64,000 bases of DNA from Azohydromonas caseinilytica (GTDB lineage: Bacteria; Pseudomonadota; Gammaproteobacteria; Burkholderiales; Burkholderiaceae_C). The stretch lies in the NCBI RefSeq assembly GCF_012927045.1, contig NZ_JABBFW010000013.1, forward strand, positions 62,001 through 126,000. The letters are read 5' to 3'. The position numbers and the translations under genes are program-made. Under the pieces are notes generated by a model. The model had not been told where the DNA came from and made no database searches. It saw only the letters and a list, made by a program, of their open reading frames with translations. Positions 37,701-46,000 of this stretch are shown one piece after another. Each line of letters starts with the position of its first letter. The stretch's first letter is position 1.

Positions 37701-37879
37701 ACGATGCCGGCCAGTGAACACTCGTCGGTGAGCGCCAGCGCGCCGTAGCCCAGCTGCGCGGCGCGCTCAATCAACTCCTGCGGATGGCTGGCGCCGCGCA
37801 GGAAGCTGAAGTTGGACAGGCACCAGATTTCGGCGTAGTCGGGCAGGCCCTTCCCACTCCCCTCAAGCAAAGCAGCCAT
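34754..37879 (-). CDS. dnaE2: error-prone DNA polymerase DnaE2 (ImuC)
   Basis: 1041 residues from the ATG at 37879, overlapping imuB by 17 bp. It is a C-family polymerase used in SOS translesion synthesis with ImuA and ImuB. The N-terminal PHP domain starts at LSNFSFLRGASHPQELIERA. The palm has the catalytic Asp motif PDIDIDFEHER and the fingers region EYGFPESHAASFALLVYASC. The C-terminal OB domain is at about 940-1020 (LVRACGLVTLRQQP). Third gene of the LexA-controlled imuA-imuB-dnaE2 cassette. Confidence 0.96.
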   Translation of the reverse strand: MAALLEGSGKGLPDYAEIWCLSNFSFLRGASHPQELIERAAQLGYGALALTDECSLAGIVRAHVAAKEHGLKLLVGAQFRVEPEGAAAGCTLVVLACNLNGYGNLCQLITRLRRAGAKGSYLPLRLADIEPEALADCLLLAAPDRDASAAQIETLARWQSEHFGGRCWLIANLLRQLDDAVHLERLREAAARSGVPLVAGGDVHMHRRSRKPLQDVLTATRLKRPLALCGFSLQPSAERHLRTRLRLAQTYAPELLAQTLEVAARCDFSLDEVRHHYPGELIPDGHTPASWLRQLAWEGAGRRWPGGIPAAVQAQVEHELALIAELGYEHYFLTVADIVEFARSRGILCQGRGSAANSVVCYCLGVTEVDPARMSLLFERFISRERNEPPDIDIDFEHERREEVIQYLYRKYGRERAALAATVITYRVRSAVRDVGKALGLPDATVEALARDHQWWDGPQLRAQRFGPLGLDPESLLMRQFAILVGQLIGFPRHLSQHTGGFVLTQGPLSRLVPIENAAMPERTVIEWDKDDLDAVGLLKVDVLALGMLTALRKALDLIGELKGHAFGMQDIPAEDEATYDMVCRADTVGVFQIESRAQQAMLPRLKPRCFYDLVIEVAIVRPGPIQGGMVHPYLNRREGKEAVTYPGPALEQALGRTLGVPVFQEQVMQVAILAAGFSAGEADALRRSMAAWRRKGGLQQYHDKIVHGMSARGYDAGFAKAIFEQIKGFSEYGFPESHAASFALLVYASCWIKCHHPAAFLAAMLNSQPLGFYSPWQLVQDARRHGVEVRPVDVLWSNWDCTLEEGQAVRLGLRLVAGFNQAAAGRIVAARREAPFDDVEDLARRARLDAREMRLLAGADALLSLAGHRRQQVWEAAAWSAPPALLEEAPVHEDFIELPPAPEGEEIVFDHAATGLTLRRHPLALLRPVLEQRRLLSAAQLGAQPHGRLVRACGLVTLRQQPSTAQGTVFVTLEDETGVVQVICWKRIRERQREVLLRARLLAVHGRWQREGEVCALVAGWLQDLTPLLGRFVAGSRDFR

Positions 37880-39206
37880 GCAGATACCAGGCCGTCTCCT
37901 CATCGGCCAGCCGTGTCTGGAAGATCCACAGCAGCCCGGCGTGCGCGCTCCAGGCCAGCCAGTAGTCGCGCTGCACATGGCCGCTCGATTCCTGCGCCCC
38001 CTCCTCGCCGCCCAGGCGCTGCCACCAGCCGCCCTCGATGCGGTGTGGCCCGGCCAGCAGCTGCAGCGGGCCCTGGTACAGCGGGCGATCCGCCTTCGTC
38101 GCCAGGCGCAACGGTTGCGCCAGCACGAAGCCGGGCTGTGGCAGTGAGGCCACCGGCGCCGGCGGCAAGGCGCCCCGCGGCGGCGGCTCCTGCACGCCCA
38201 GCCAGCGCTGCATCCATTCCGGCCGGTGGTCCGCCAGCAGCAGCGGGCGCCGCACGCGCTCCGGCCCCAGCCGCGCCGACAAGCGCTCCAGCACCCGCCC
38301 CAGCGGCTCGCCCGGTGCTTGCGTCTCGGGCAGCAGGCCCCCGCTGCAGGCCGCCAACGGCTGCCACGCCAGCAGCTCCAGGCTCAGCGCGCCCACAGGC
38401 GCCGCCAGCACCACGCGGTGCAGGTGCTCGCTCAACAGGCGGTGCAGGACGTCGAGATCGCGCGTGGGCTCGGCCGTGCGCACGGGCAGCTCGCCACCCG
38501 GACCAGCGGCGCGGCTGCGCATCGCGTCATGGGCCCAGCGCAGCGCGAGCGCCGTCGCCCCGCCCTGGCGCGCCGCCAGCCAGCCGCACAAGGCCAGCAG
38601 CAGCCGGCGCGCGGCCTGCGCCAGCGCGGGCGCCTGCTCGACGCGCCAGGGCAGCTCCACGCCGACATGGAACACCTCCGGCAGCGTCTCCCAGCACCAG
38701 GCCTCCGGGCGCAGCCCATAGGCCTGGTCCAGCGCCTGCAGCACCTCGGCGCCGAAGCGGCGGGAGATGCCGCCGCGCGGCAGCTGCCGCAGCGCGCCCA
38801 GCGTGCGGCAACCAGTGCGCAGCAGCACCTCCCCATGCGGGCGCACGGCGCTCAGGGTGTGCAGCGGCAAGCCATCGAGCAGCGCGCACAGCAGCGCCGG
38901 GCCGCCCTCGGGCTCATCCTCACCGCCCGGATGACCGGCGCGCGCCAGCGCCAGCGCGGCCAGCCCGGTGGGCGCGCCCCAGCTCAGCGCGTGGGCGCCC
39001 AGCTCCAGCGCCTCGGCCGCGATGCGCGCGCGCAACGCCGCGCCGCCGCCGAACAGCCGCAGGCTGGCACGCAGCTCCAGCAGCACCGCCTCCTCCACCC
39101 GCGCCACGCGCGGCGTGAACTGCAAGGCCCAGTGCGACAAGGCCACCAGCGCCGGCGCCGTCCCCTCAGTGGGCGGCGCGGGCGTGCAGGCGGCGGCCCA
39201 GAGCAT
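37863..39206 (-). CDS. imuB: ImuB, Y-family-like mutasome hub
   Basis: 447 residues from the ATG at 39206 (GGAG 8 nt upstream); a start at 39233 is open but lacks a site. It overlaps imuA by 41 bp. ImuB is a catalytically dead Y-family polymerase relative that brings DnaE2 to the beta clamp. Consistent with this, the palm segment (about 1-150, LWAAACTPAPP to RASLRLFGGG) does not show the usual catalytic acidic pair. The little-finger and C-terminal parts are recognisable (LRWAHDAMRSR, WLGVQEPPPRGALPPAP). No short clamp motif could be assigned with confidence. Confidence 0.88.
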   Translation of the reverse strand: MLWAAACTPAPPTEGTAPALVALSHWALQFTPRVARVEEAVLLELRASLRLFGGGAALRARIAAEALELGAHALSWGAPTGLAALALARAGHPGGEDEPEGGPALLCALLDGLPLHTLSAVRPHGEVLLRTGCRTLGALRQLPRGGISRRFGAEVLQALDQAYGLRPEAWCWETLPEVFHVGVELPWRVEQAPALAQAARRLLLALCGWLAARQGGATALALRWAHDAMRSRAAGPGGELPVRTAEPTRDLDVLHRLLSEHLHRVVLAAPVGALSLELLAWQPLAACSGGLLPETQAPGEPLGRVLERLSARLGPERVRRPLLLADHRPEWMQRWLGVQEPPPRGALPPAPVASLPQPGFVLAQPLRLATKADRPLYQGPLQLLAGPHRIEGGWWQRLGGEEGAQESSGHVQRDYWLAWSAHAGLLWIFQTRLADEETAWYLHGCFA

Positions 39207-39993
39207 CGCTGCGCTCCGAAGTTGCAAGCTCATCGGCCGCCGCGGGACGGGCCGCGGCCACCCGCGGCAGCGGCAGGCGGGAGGCGCCGGGCACCGCGGG
39301 CTGCAGCCGGTACGCGCGCGCCGGCAGCACCGCTTCCAGCCGGCCGGGCAGGCTGTGCAGCTCGATGTCGCCCTCATGCGCCGGGCCGCGCCGCTTGAGA
39401 ATGTTCACTCTCAGCGTCCAGGGCGTGGCCGGGGCGACCAGCAGCCGCAGCGGCGCCGCCGAGGGCTCATGCCGGGCCGTGGCCGGCCTGCAGATGAAGG
39501 AGGGCACATCGCCCCCACCCTGGGCGCACAGCTGCAGCCGCCGCAGTTGCTCCGGGCGCGCCTGCGGCAGCCAGGCCAGCACCACGGCCTCGGTGGAGCG
39601 CAGCAGCTGCTCGGTGCACCACAGCTGCTGCGCCGGCGCCTCGGCCTGCACCCAGACCAGCTGCCGCGCATCCAGCCCGGCCTGCAGCAGGCCCGGCGCA
39701 TGCGGCGGACGCGGCGGATTGACCAGCACCAGGCGCCGCCCCCGGCCCAGCAGCGCCGCCAGCGCCGGCCCCAGCAGCCGCCACTCCAGCACGGCCGGTT
39801 GCGGCTGCAGCAATTCGGTCAGCGCCCCGCCCGGCCAGCCGCCGCCCGGCAGCTCGCGGTCCAGCGCCTCGAAACCCGTGGCCCAGGCCGTGCCGGTCTG
39901 CCCCATTTCGCTGCCCCGCCACAATCCCGCCGCCACGGCCGGCGGCAAGGAAGCCAGGGAATCGCAAACTCGGGACGGTGGCGCGGTGGGCAT
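39166..39993 (-). CDS. imuA: ImuA, RecA/SulA-like translesion factor
   Basis: 275 residues from the ATG at 39993. WATGFEALDRELPGGGWPGG is the RecA-like start motif, followed by ALTELLQPQPAVLEWRLLGP and the strand RLVLVNPPRPPHAPGL. It lacks a full Walker A, as usual for ImuA. It regulates the ImuB-DnaE2 translesion polymerase. It is the first gene of the cassette, with a perfect LexA box 23 bp upstream of the start codon, so induction by DNA damage is expected. Confidence 0.9.
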   Translation of the reverse strand: MPTAPPSRVCDSLASLPPAVAAGLWRGSEMGQTGTAWATGFEALDRELPGGGWPGGALTELLQPQPAVLEWRLLGPALAALLGRGRRLVLVNPPRPPHAPGLLQAGLDARQLVWVQAEAPAQQLWCTEQLLRSTEAVVLAWLPQARPEQLRRLQLCAQGGGDVPSFICRPATARHEPSAAPLRLLVAPATPWTLRVNILKRRGPAHEGDIELHSLPGRLEAVLPARAYRLQPAVPGASRLPLPRVAAARPAAADELATSERSDALGRRLHARAAH

Positions 39994-40015
39994 ATGCGGC
40001 TGTTGTTCTGGACTA

Positions 40016-40031
40016 CTGTATTTTCATACAG
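40016..40031. promoter_or_regulatory. LexA-binding SOS box of imuA-imuB-dnaE2
   Basis: CTGTATTTTCATACAG fits CTGT-N8-ACAG perfectly, the LexA consensus used by beta- and gammaproteobacteria. It lies 23 bp upstream of the imuA start codon, where LexA binding would block transcription initiation. The opposite gene is 269 bp away, so control of imuA is the natural reading. Confidence 0.88.
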
Positions 40032-40192
40032 TATCCAACAGCGGAGGCCCTGTTGCGAAGCGGGTGGTGCGTGCGCAACAGATTTTTTCCGTTCCCTTCC
40101 CCTGACCCTGGTGAAGCGCCAGGAGCCCGCCACGCCGAACCTTACGCGCCGGCCGCATCCACATCGCGCGCGGTTATGAACTCGGCAAGGCA

Positions 40193-40213
40193 GCGATATT
40201 TAAAAAATATCGC
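40193..40213. promoter_or_regulatory. 9-bp inverted repeat upstream of the HAF-repeat gene
   Basis: GCGATATTT (40193-40201) and AAATATCGC (40205-40213) flank AAA, giving near-perfect dyad symmetry in an AT-rich stretch about 90 bp upstream of the ATG at 40300. It could be an operator for a dimeric regulator. No T-run terminator role fits because no gene ends nearby. Confidence 0.5.
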
Positions 40214-40299
40214 TCCAAATTCGTAAAAAGGAGGGATAAAAAACTTCACGGCGCCAGATAATCTTCAGCCGGCAGACGGGGATCTGCGAGGAGAACCTC

Positions 40300-41430
40300 A
40301 TGAACCGAAGGTATTTTGCGGTCATACTGGCCGCCGCCGCACTGTTGCCCGCTTCATGGGCTTCCGCCCAGCAAAATATCACCACGGCCGAATCGGCCCA
40401 AACCCAGGCGACCACTTATGCGGTTTACAACCTGGGCGCGGTGGAAAACGGTGAAAGTTATGCCCGCGCCGTCAGCAGCAATGGCCTTGCGGCGGGTTAT
40501 GTCACTTTCAACATCCTGGGTGGAAAACGCCCCGCCATTTTCGAGCGCAACAAGCTGCCGGTGCCCATCTACACCGATGGCCGGGGCGAGGCCACCGGCA
40601 TCAACAGCCTGCGCGAGGTGGTGGGCTGGTTCGTTCAGGGCACGACGCGGCGCGGATTCGTCTGGAAAAACAACCAGATACGGCAGCTGCTCTCGCCGGT
40701 CGGCGGCCACAGCCACGCTGCCGCGATCAACAACAACTCCGAGGTGGTGGGCTGGTACGAGGTTTCACCGGGCGTGACCAATGCCTTCCATTTCAATTAC
40801 CGCACCGGCGTGACCACGAATCTGGGCAAATGGGGCGGCCGCTCCGCCCAGGCCACGGCCATCAATGCCTACGGTGATATTGCGGGTTTCAGGGAAGTGT
40901 GGGTCAACGGCGCCTGGGTCAAGCAGGGCGTGCGCCTGAAAAGGGACGGCACCCTGCAAATCATCCGGCCGCTGGCGGGCTTGGACAATCTCGTCCCCAC
41001 GAAAATCAACGACAACGGCGACTTGGCCGGCTCCATGTCGCTCAATGCCAGCAATTTTCCTTTTGACGCCGTGTCCTTCATCGCCAAAGGCACGACGGTG
41101 ACGCGCCTGACCCAGCCCGGCTGCTGTTTCGGCAGCGTCGGCCTGTCGCTCAACAACAGCGGCAAGCTCGTGGGTTATGTGTTCGACAAGCTGGCCGATC
41201 CCTCGGACTTGGCGCGCGTGTGGGACACCGCAACGGGCACCAGCGTTTCGCTGTCCGCGCTGCCGCAGGCGCTGGCCGCCGGGTGGTACCGGCTGTCCGA
41301 TGCCAGCGACATCAACCACAACGGCGTGATCGTCGGCCAGGGCCAGATCCGTCCGGCCAGCGGCGGGGCCTTCAATCGCGCCTTCATGCTGGTGCCGGTG
41401 CCGCAATTGGCAACTTCGGCCCCGCAGTGA
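40300..41430 (+). CDS. secreted HAF-repeat protein without PEP-CTERM anchor
   Basis: 376 residues from the ATG at 40300. Signal peptide about 1-23 (MNRRYFAVILAAAALLPASW, cleavage after ASA). The body consists of HAF-type repeats such as INNNSEVVGWYE, INAYGDIAGFRE and INDNGDLAGSMS, with FMLVPVPQLATSAPQ at the end. VPVPQ stands where related proteins have VPEP plus a helix, so the exosortase anchor is lost or replaced. It would be released to the periplasm or outside. Codon use is less GC-rich than flanking genes. Function unknown. Confidence 0.85.
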   Translation: MNRRYFAVILAAAALLPASWASAQQNITTAESAQTQATTYAVYNLGAVENGESYARAVSSNGLAAGYVTFNILGGKRPAIFERNKLPVPIYTDGRGEATGINSLREVVGWFVQGTTRRGFVWKNNQIRQLLSPVGGHSHAAAINNNSEVVGWYEVSPGVTNAFHFNYRTGVTTNLGKWGGRSAQATAINAYGDIAGFREVWVNGAWVKQGVRLKRDGTLQIIRPLAGLDNLVPTKINDNGDLAGSMSLNASNFPFDAVSFIAKGTTVTRLTQPGCCFGSVGLSLNNSGKLVGYVFDKLADPSDLARVWDTATGTSVSLSALPQALAAGWYRLSDASDINHNGVIVGQGQIRPASGGAFNRAFMLVPVPQLATSAPQ

Positions 41431-41466
41431 GGCCACGGCGCGCGGCCGTTCAGCTCGCGGTTGCGC

Positions 41467-41483
41467 GCCCCGCCCGCCGGGGC
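41467..41483. terminator. hairpin between convergent HAF and lgt genes
   Basis: GCCCCG (41467-41472) and CGGGGC (41478-41483) around a 5-nt loop, followed by TTGCTGCTTGCC on the plus strand. The T content is low, so only a weak intrinsic terminator is proposed for the gene ending at 41430. Confidence 0.35.
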
Positions 41484-41509
41484 TTGCTGCTTGCCGAGAG
41501 GCCGGCCGC

Positions 41510-42292
41510 TCAGGCGCCGGGCTTCCTGGCGCGCAGCATCAGGGCCACGCCCAGCAGCACGAAAGGCAGGCTCAGATACTGGCCCACGCTGAAAACCTGG
41601 CCCGCCTCATAGGCCGCCTGCGGCGCCTTGAAAAACTCCGTGGCGATGCGCAGCGAAAACACCAGCACCATGAACCAGCCCAGCAGCCGGCCCGGCGGCG
41701 GATGGCGGCCCTCGCGCCGGTAAAGGCTCCACAACACGGCGGCGACGGCCAGGTAACCCAGGGCCTCGTACAGCTGCACCGGGTGGCGCGGCAGCGCATC
41801 GACGCTGTCGAACACCACGCCCCAGTCGCCCGCGGTCGGCTTGCCCAGGATTTCGGAATTCAGGAAGTTGGCCACGCGCACGAACACCGCGCCCAGCGCG
41901 GCCGGGATGGCGACGCGGTCCACCAGCCACAGGAAAGGCAGGCGCGGCGCGCTGCGGGCATTGCCCAGCCACAGCCCCAGCAGCATGCCCAGCGCGCCGC
42001 CATGGCTGGCCAGGCCGCCTTCCCAGATGCGCAGGATCGCCAGCGGATTCGAGAGGTAATAGGCCGGGTCGTAGAAGAAGCAATGCACCAGGCGCGCGCC
42101 GACGATGGTGCCCAGCAGCGCATACAGCAGCAGCTGCTCCGCCTTCTGCGGCGGCACGTTCTCGGCCTTGAACATGCGCACCAGCAGCGCCTGCCCGGTG
42201 AAGAAGGCGCCCACGAACAGCAGGCCGTACCAGTGGATCGCGATGGGTCCCAGGCTCAGCAGGACGGGATCGAATTTCCAGTGAAGCAGCAT
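41510..42292 (-). CDS. lgt: prolipoprotein diacylglyceryl transferase
   Basis: 260 residues with about seven membrane helices. It transfers diacylglycerol from phosphatidylglycerol to the lipobox Cys of prolipoproteins in the inner membrane, the first step of lipoprotein maturation. IHWYGLLFVGAFF, the HGG segment in GLASHGGALGMLLG and the signature RVANFLNSEILGKPT with the essential Arg are all present, as is RHPVQLYEALGYL. It is 33 bp from the endonuclease V gene upstream on the same strand, so co-transcription is likely. Confidence 0.96.
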   Translation of the reverse strand: MLLHWKFDPVLLSLGPIAIHWYGLLFVGAFFTGQALLVRMFKAENVPPQKAEQLLLYALLGTIVGARLVHCFFYDPAYYLSNPLAILRIWEGGLASHGGALGMLLGLWLGNARSAPRLPFLWLVDRVAIPAALGAVFVRVANFLNSEILGKPTAGDWGVVFDSVDALPRHPVQLYEALGYLAVAAVLWSLYRREGRHPPPGRLLGWFMVLVFSLRIATEFFKAPQAAYEAGQVFSVGQYLSLPFVLLGVALMLRARKPGA

Positions 42293-42325
42293 GTGTTCCT
42301 TTTCGCAAAACGGTTCGGCGCCGGC

Positions 42326-42847
42326 TCATGTGTCTCCGGCGGCAGGCGGCGCATTGTCCCTGCACAGGCGATCGACCTGTTTGAGCAGCTCCGGCAGGCG
42401 ATGGCGGCCGTGCATGGCCCGCACGCCGGCCCGGGCGCTTTCCAGCCCTTCCCCCACGCAGGTCACGAACAGCGGCTTCGTGCTGCCGCCGCGCAGCACC
42501 TGGAATTCCGCGCCGATGCCGCGAAACGCCGTCTTGGCGACGCCCACCACCGGGACGCAGCCGCCCAGCGCATCGAACAGGTGCTTTCCCAGGCCCGGCC
42601 GTGAAATGCCGTCCAGGAACACATACCCGTCCACCACGATGATGTCCGGGTGCAGGCGATGCTCGCGCAGCAATTCCAGCAGGCAGGGCAACTCGCGCTC
42701 GTAGAAATGGCCGGGCCGGTAGGGCTTGATTTCGTGAATTTGCGAGATGCAGCAGTGGAGCGCCTGCGGCGCGGCCCAGCTCTCGAACAGCAGGCCGGCG
42801 GCCGTGGCATGGCCGGCCGAATAGTGGACGTCGGTGGCGAGGATCAC
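42326..42847 (-). CDS. nfi: endonuclease V family protein, short form
   Basis: 173 residues, shorter than E. coli Nfi (about 223). Endonuclease V nicks DNA, or RNA in some cases, near deoxyinosine. The expected elements are visible: ATDVHY with the first metal Asp, GHFYERELPCLLELL with the catalytic Glu in the RE-P motif, and DIIVVDGYVFLD with the second Asp. The N-terminal helix of longer forms is missing, and DGYVFL replaces the usual DGHG. Activity or substrate range may differ. Neighbour of lgt. Confidence 0.75.
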   Translation of the reverse strand: MILATDVHYSAGHATAAGLLFESWAAPQALHCCISQIHEIKPYRPGHFYERELPCLLELLREHRLHPDIIVVDGYVFLDGISRPGLGKHLFDALGGCVPVVGVAKTAFRGIGAEFQVLRGGSTKPLFVTCVGEGLESARAGVRAMHGRHRLPELLKQVDRLCRDNAPPAAGDT

Positions 42848-42980
42848 GGCAACTCACTCGGTGAGAAAGGCGAATTGGAACGGGGTGTCGAAGCACGAAT
42901 CCGCCATGCCGGCTCGCCTTGGACAGTGAAACAAATCCGTTCGCCCCGATTTCAGTTCTTCGGCGCCACTGAAAGAAATC

Positions 42981-43008
42981 CCGTTCGGGCCGAGCCTGTC
43001 GAAGCCCC
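42981..43008. repeat. interspersed repeat, GTTCGGGC...CTGTCGAAG type
   Basis: CCGTTCGGGCCGAGCCTGTC followed by GAAGCCCC matches a repeat seen again and again between genes in Comamonadaceae and other proteobacteria, as I remember it. Close by, GATTTCAGT (42949-42957) faces ACTGAAA (42968-42974), adding a second inverted element. It lies in the 197-bp gap 42848-43044 between endonuclease V and the EAL protein, which contains no gene. Confidence 0.6.
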
Positions 43009-43044
43009 CGGCACAGCCGGCCCGCAGGCCCGGGCCGCTGCGGC

Positions 43045-46000
43045 TCAGGCCGCGCCGCTGTGCCCGAGCAGCTTCAGCCGCGGCGCGCTCTTGCCCGCGG
43101 GTGCGGCCGGCGGCGGGGCCATCCAGGCCGCCACCTCGGCGGCCGGCAGCGGCCGTGCGTAGTGGTAGCCCTGGAAGCCGTCGCACAGGGCGCCGCGCAG
43201 CGCCAAGGCGGTGGGCTCGTCCTCCACGCCCTCGGCCACCACGTCCAGGCCCAGCGTGTGGCCCAGGCTCACGATGGCGCGCGTCACCGCCAGGTGCGTC
43301 GGGTCCTGCGCCAGCGCCGCCACCAGCGAGCCGTCGATCTTGAGCCGGTCGATGGGCAGGCGGTGCAGCTGGTTCACGCTGGAGTAGCCGGTGCCGAAAT
43401 CGTCCACCACCAGCCCCACGCCCAGCGCCTTGAGCGCCGCCAGCCGCGGCAGCGTGGCGTCCACGTCGTCCATCACCGCGCCTTCCGCCAGCTCCAGCTC
43501 CAGCAGCCCGGGCGCCACGCCATGGCGCTGCAGCGCCTCGCGCAGCGTCTGCGGCAGCCCGGGGTCGCGCAGCTGCAGCGGCGAGAGGTTGATCGACACC
43601 GGCACCGCTTCCAGCCCCTGCGCGCGCCACAGCGCCTGCTGCCGGCACACCTGGTCGATGACCCAGGCGCCGATGGGCCCGATCAGCCCCGACTCCTCGG
43701 CCACCGGCACGAACTCCGCCGGCGCCACCGCGCCCAGCCGCGCGCTGTGCCAGCGCAGCAGCGCCTCCACGCCCACCAGCGTGCCGCCCTGCGCCGCCAC
43801 GCGCGGCTGGTAGTGCAGCGTGAGCTCATCGTGCTCCAGCGCCGGCCGCAGCTGTGACGCCACCAGGGCGCGCCGGTGCGCGCGCTCCTCGATCTCGGCC
43901 GTGAACAGGCACACGCCGTCGCCGCCACCGGCCCGGGCCTGCAGCATGGCGGCATCGGCGCGGCGCATCACCTTTTCCAGATCCTCGTCCGGCGGGCACG
44001 GCGCCACGCCCAGGCTGCAGGGCACGGCCAGCATCGCTTCGCCCACCGCATGCGGACGGCGCAGCAGCGGCAGGAAGCGCTGCTGTGCCAGGCGCAGCGC
44101 CTCCTCGCCGTCACGCAGGCCCCCCAGCGCCACCGCGAACTCCACGCCGCCCAGGCGGCACACCAGGTCGCCGCCGTGCGCCGCCTCGTGCAGCCGCTGC
44201 GCCACCAGGCGCAGCAGCGCGTCGCCCGCGGCGCGGCCCTGCGTGTCGTTGACCTGCTTGAAGCCGTCCAGCCCGATGCACAGCACCGCCACCTGGAGCC
44301 CGCCCTGGCGCGCGCGCTGCACCGCCGCGCGCAAGCGCTCCAGGAACAGCACGCGGTTGGGCAGCCCGGTGAGGCTGTCGTGGTGCGCGAGGTGGCGGAT
44401 GCGCTCCTCCTGCGCCTTGCGCTCGCTGATGTCCACGGCGCTGGCGATGTAGTAGCGCCGCGGCGCCGCCTGCGCGTCGGCGTCGTTGACGGTGCTCACC
44501 ACCAGCCACGCCGGCTGCGGCCGGCCCTCGCGCCGGCGCCGCAGCCGCACCTCGCCCTGCCAGTGGCCCTGGGTTTCGACCATGCGCCAGAGCCGCTCGA
44601 TGAACTCCACGCCCATGTCCTCGGCCAGCAGCTGCTCCAGCCCGCGGCCCACCACGGCGTCGGTGGTGCACGCGCTCAGCCGGCACAGCGCCGGGTTGAG
44701 CGACACCACCTGGCGCGCCTGGTCCAAGACGGCGATGCCCTCGGTGGCGGCCTCGAACACCTGCGCCCACAGCGACAGGCCCCGCTCCGCCTGCTTGAGC
44801 CGGTCCACGGGCGTGAACACGGTGAGCAGCGCGTCGCGCCCCTCGTACACCAGGCGGCGCACCGACACCACGCACCAGCCCGGCCGCGCCCCGCCGAGCC
44901 AGCGCACCTCGAACTCGTCCACCTGGCCCCGGGCGGCGAGCAGGCGCTGCAGCTGCGTGCGCAGCGCCGGCTCCAGGCCGGCGCTCCAGGGGTCTTGGCG
45001 CGGGCCGCCGATCCATTCCAGCCCCGGCCCGTTGGCATGCAGCAGCTCGTGCGCGGGCAGCGCCGTCACGACGATGGGCAGCGGCGTGGCGTCCACCAGC
45101 CGCTGCTGCGCCTGCAGCTCGCCCAGGCGCTGGCCGAGCTGCTGCTGCTCCGCGCGGTGGCGGCCCAGCTTGCCCAGCAGCAGGTTGAACGCCTGCGCCA
45201 CGCTGCCGAACTCGTCGCGCGTGTCCCACTCCATGCGCTGCCCGAAGTCGCCGTTGCGGCGCACCGCGCGCGCCACCTCGGCCATGTGCCGCAGCGGCAG
45301 CGTGACGCGCCGCGCCACGGCCCAGGCGTAGCCCAGCACGGCCAGCAGCAGCAGCACGGCCACGCCCAGCTCCGTCGCCAGCTTGGTGCGCCGCGCCTGG
45401 ATGCGCTGCTGCAGCAGCTCGCCCAGCGGCGCCGACAGCTGCGCACTGTGCTGGCCGATCTGCACCACCAGCGTCCGGTGCGCTTCCAGCAGCGGCTGCA
45501 GCGCTTCGGGCGTCGGCGTGCCGCCGGCCTGGGCCAGCGCGCGGCCCGCGTGGCCGAGCGCCTGCACGCCCGCCAGCGTCTGCGTCTGCGTGGCCAGCGC
45601 CGCGCCGAGCACCTTGTCGCCGGCGCTGGCCCGGGCCTGCTGGCCGTCGATCTCCAGCAGCCGCGCCTGCTCGGCGAGCTGGCCTTCGAGCATGAAGTAG
45701 CGGTGGCGCCAGTCGCCGTCCGGCTCCATGTCCGCGGCCACGGCCTGCAGCAGCGCATCCATGCGCTGCGCCAGCAGCAGCAGCTCGGGCAGCCGCGCCA
45801 CCAGGATCGGCAACACATGGCGGCCCTCGTCCAGCGCCGGGCTGGCGCCCAGCCGGGATTGCCAGGCCAGGCCCGTCACCAGCGTCTGCCCCTGCGCCAG
45901 CACCTCCACGCGCAGCGCCGCCTGCTCGGCCTGGCCGCGGGCGCCGAGCTGCGCCTGCGACGGCGCGGGCTCCCGCGCCAGCTCTTCCAGCGCCTGCGCG

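Larger units (their letters stand above)
39994..40299. other. divergent intergenic region: SOS promoter and HAF-gene leader
   Basis: 306 bp between imuA and the HAF-repeat gene. The imuA side holds the LexA box (40016-40031). The right half (40193-40250) is markedly AT-rich and holds a symmetric element (40193-40213) and a purine-rich stretch AAAAAGGAGGGATAAAAAAC (40224-40243) that looks like a ribosome-binding site without a start codon at the right distance. A true site AGGAG lies 7 nt before the ATG at 40300. Confidence 0.6.

Noticed and set aside
43045..43648. Alternative minus-strand frame overlapping the 3' end of the EAL gene
   Set aside because: Gly/Ala/Arg-rich shadow; the EAL motifs lie in the annotated frame.
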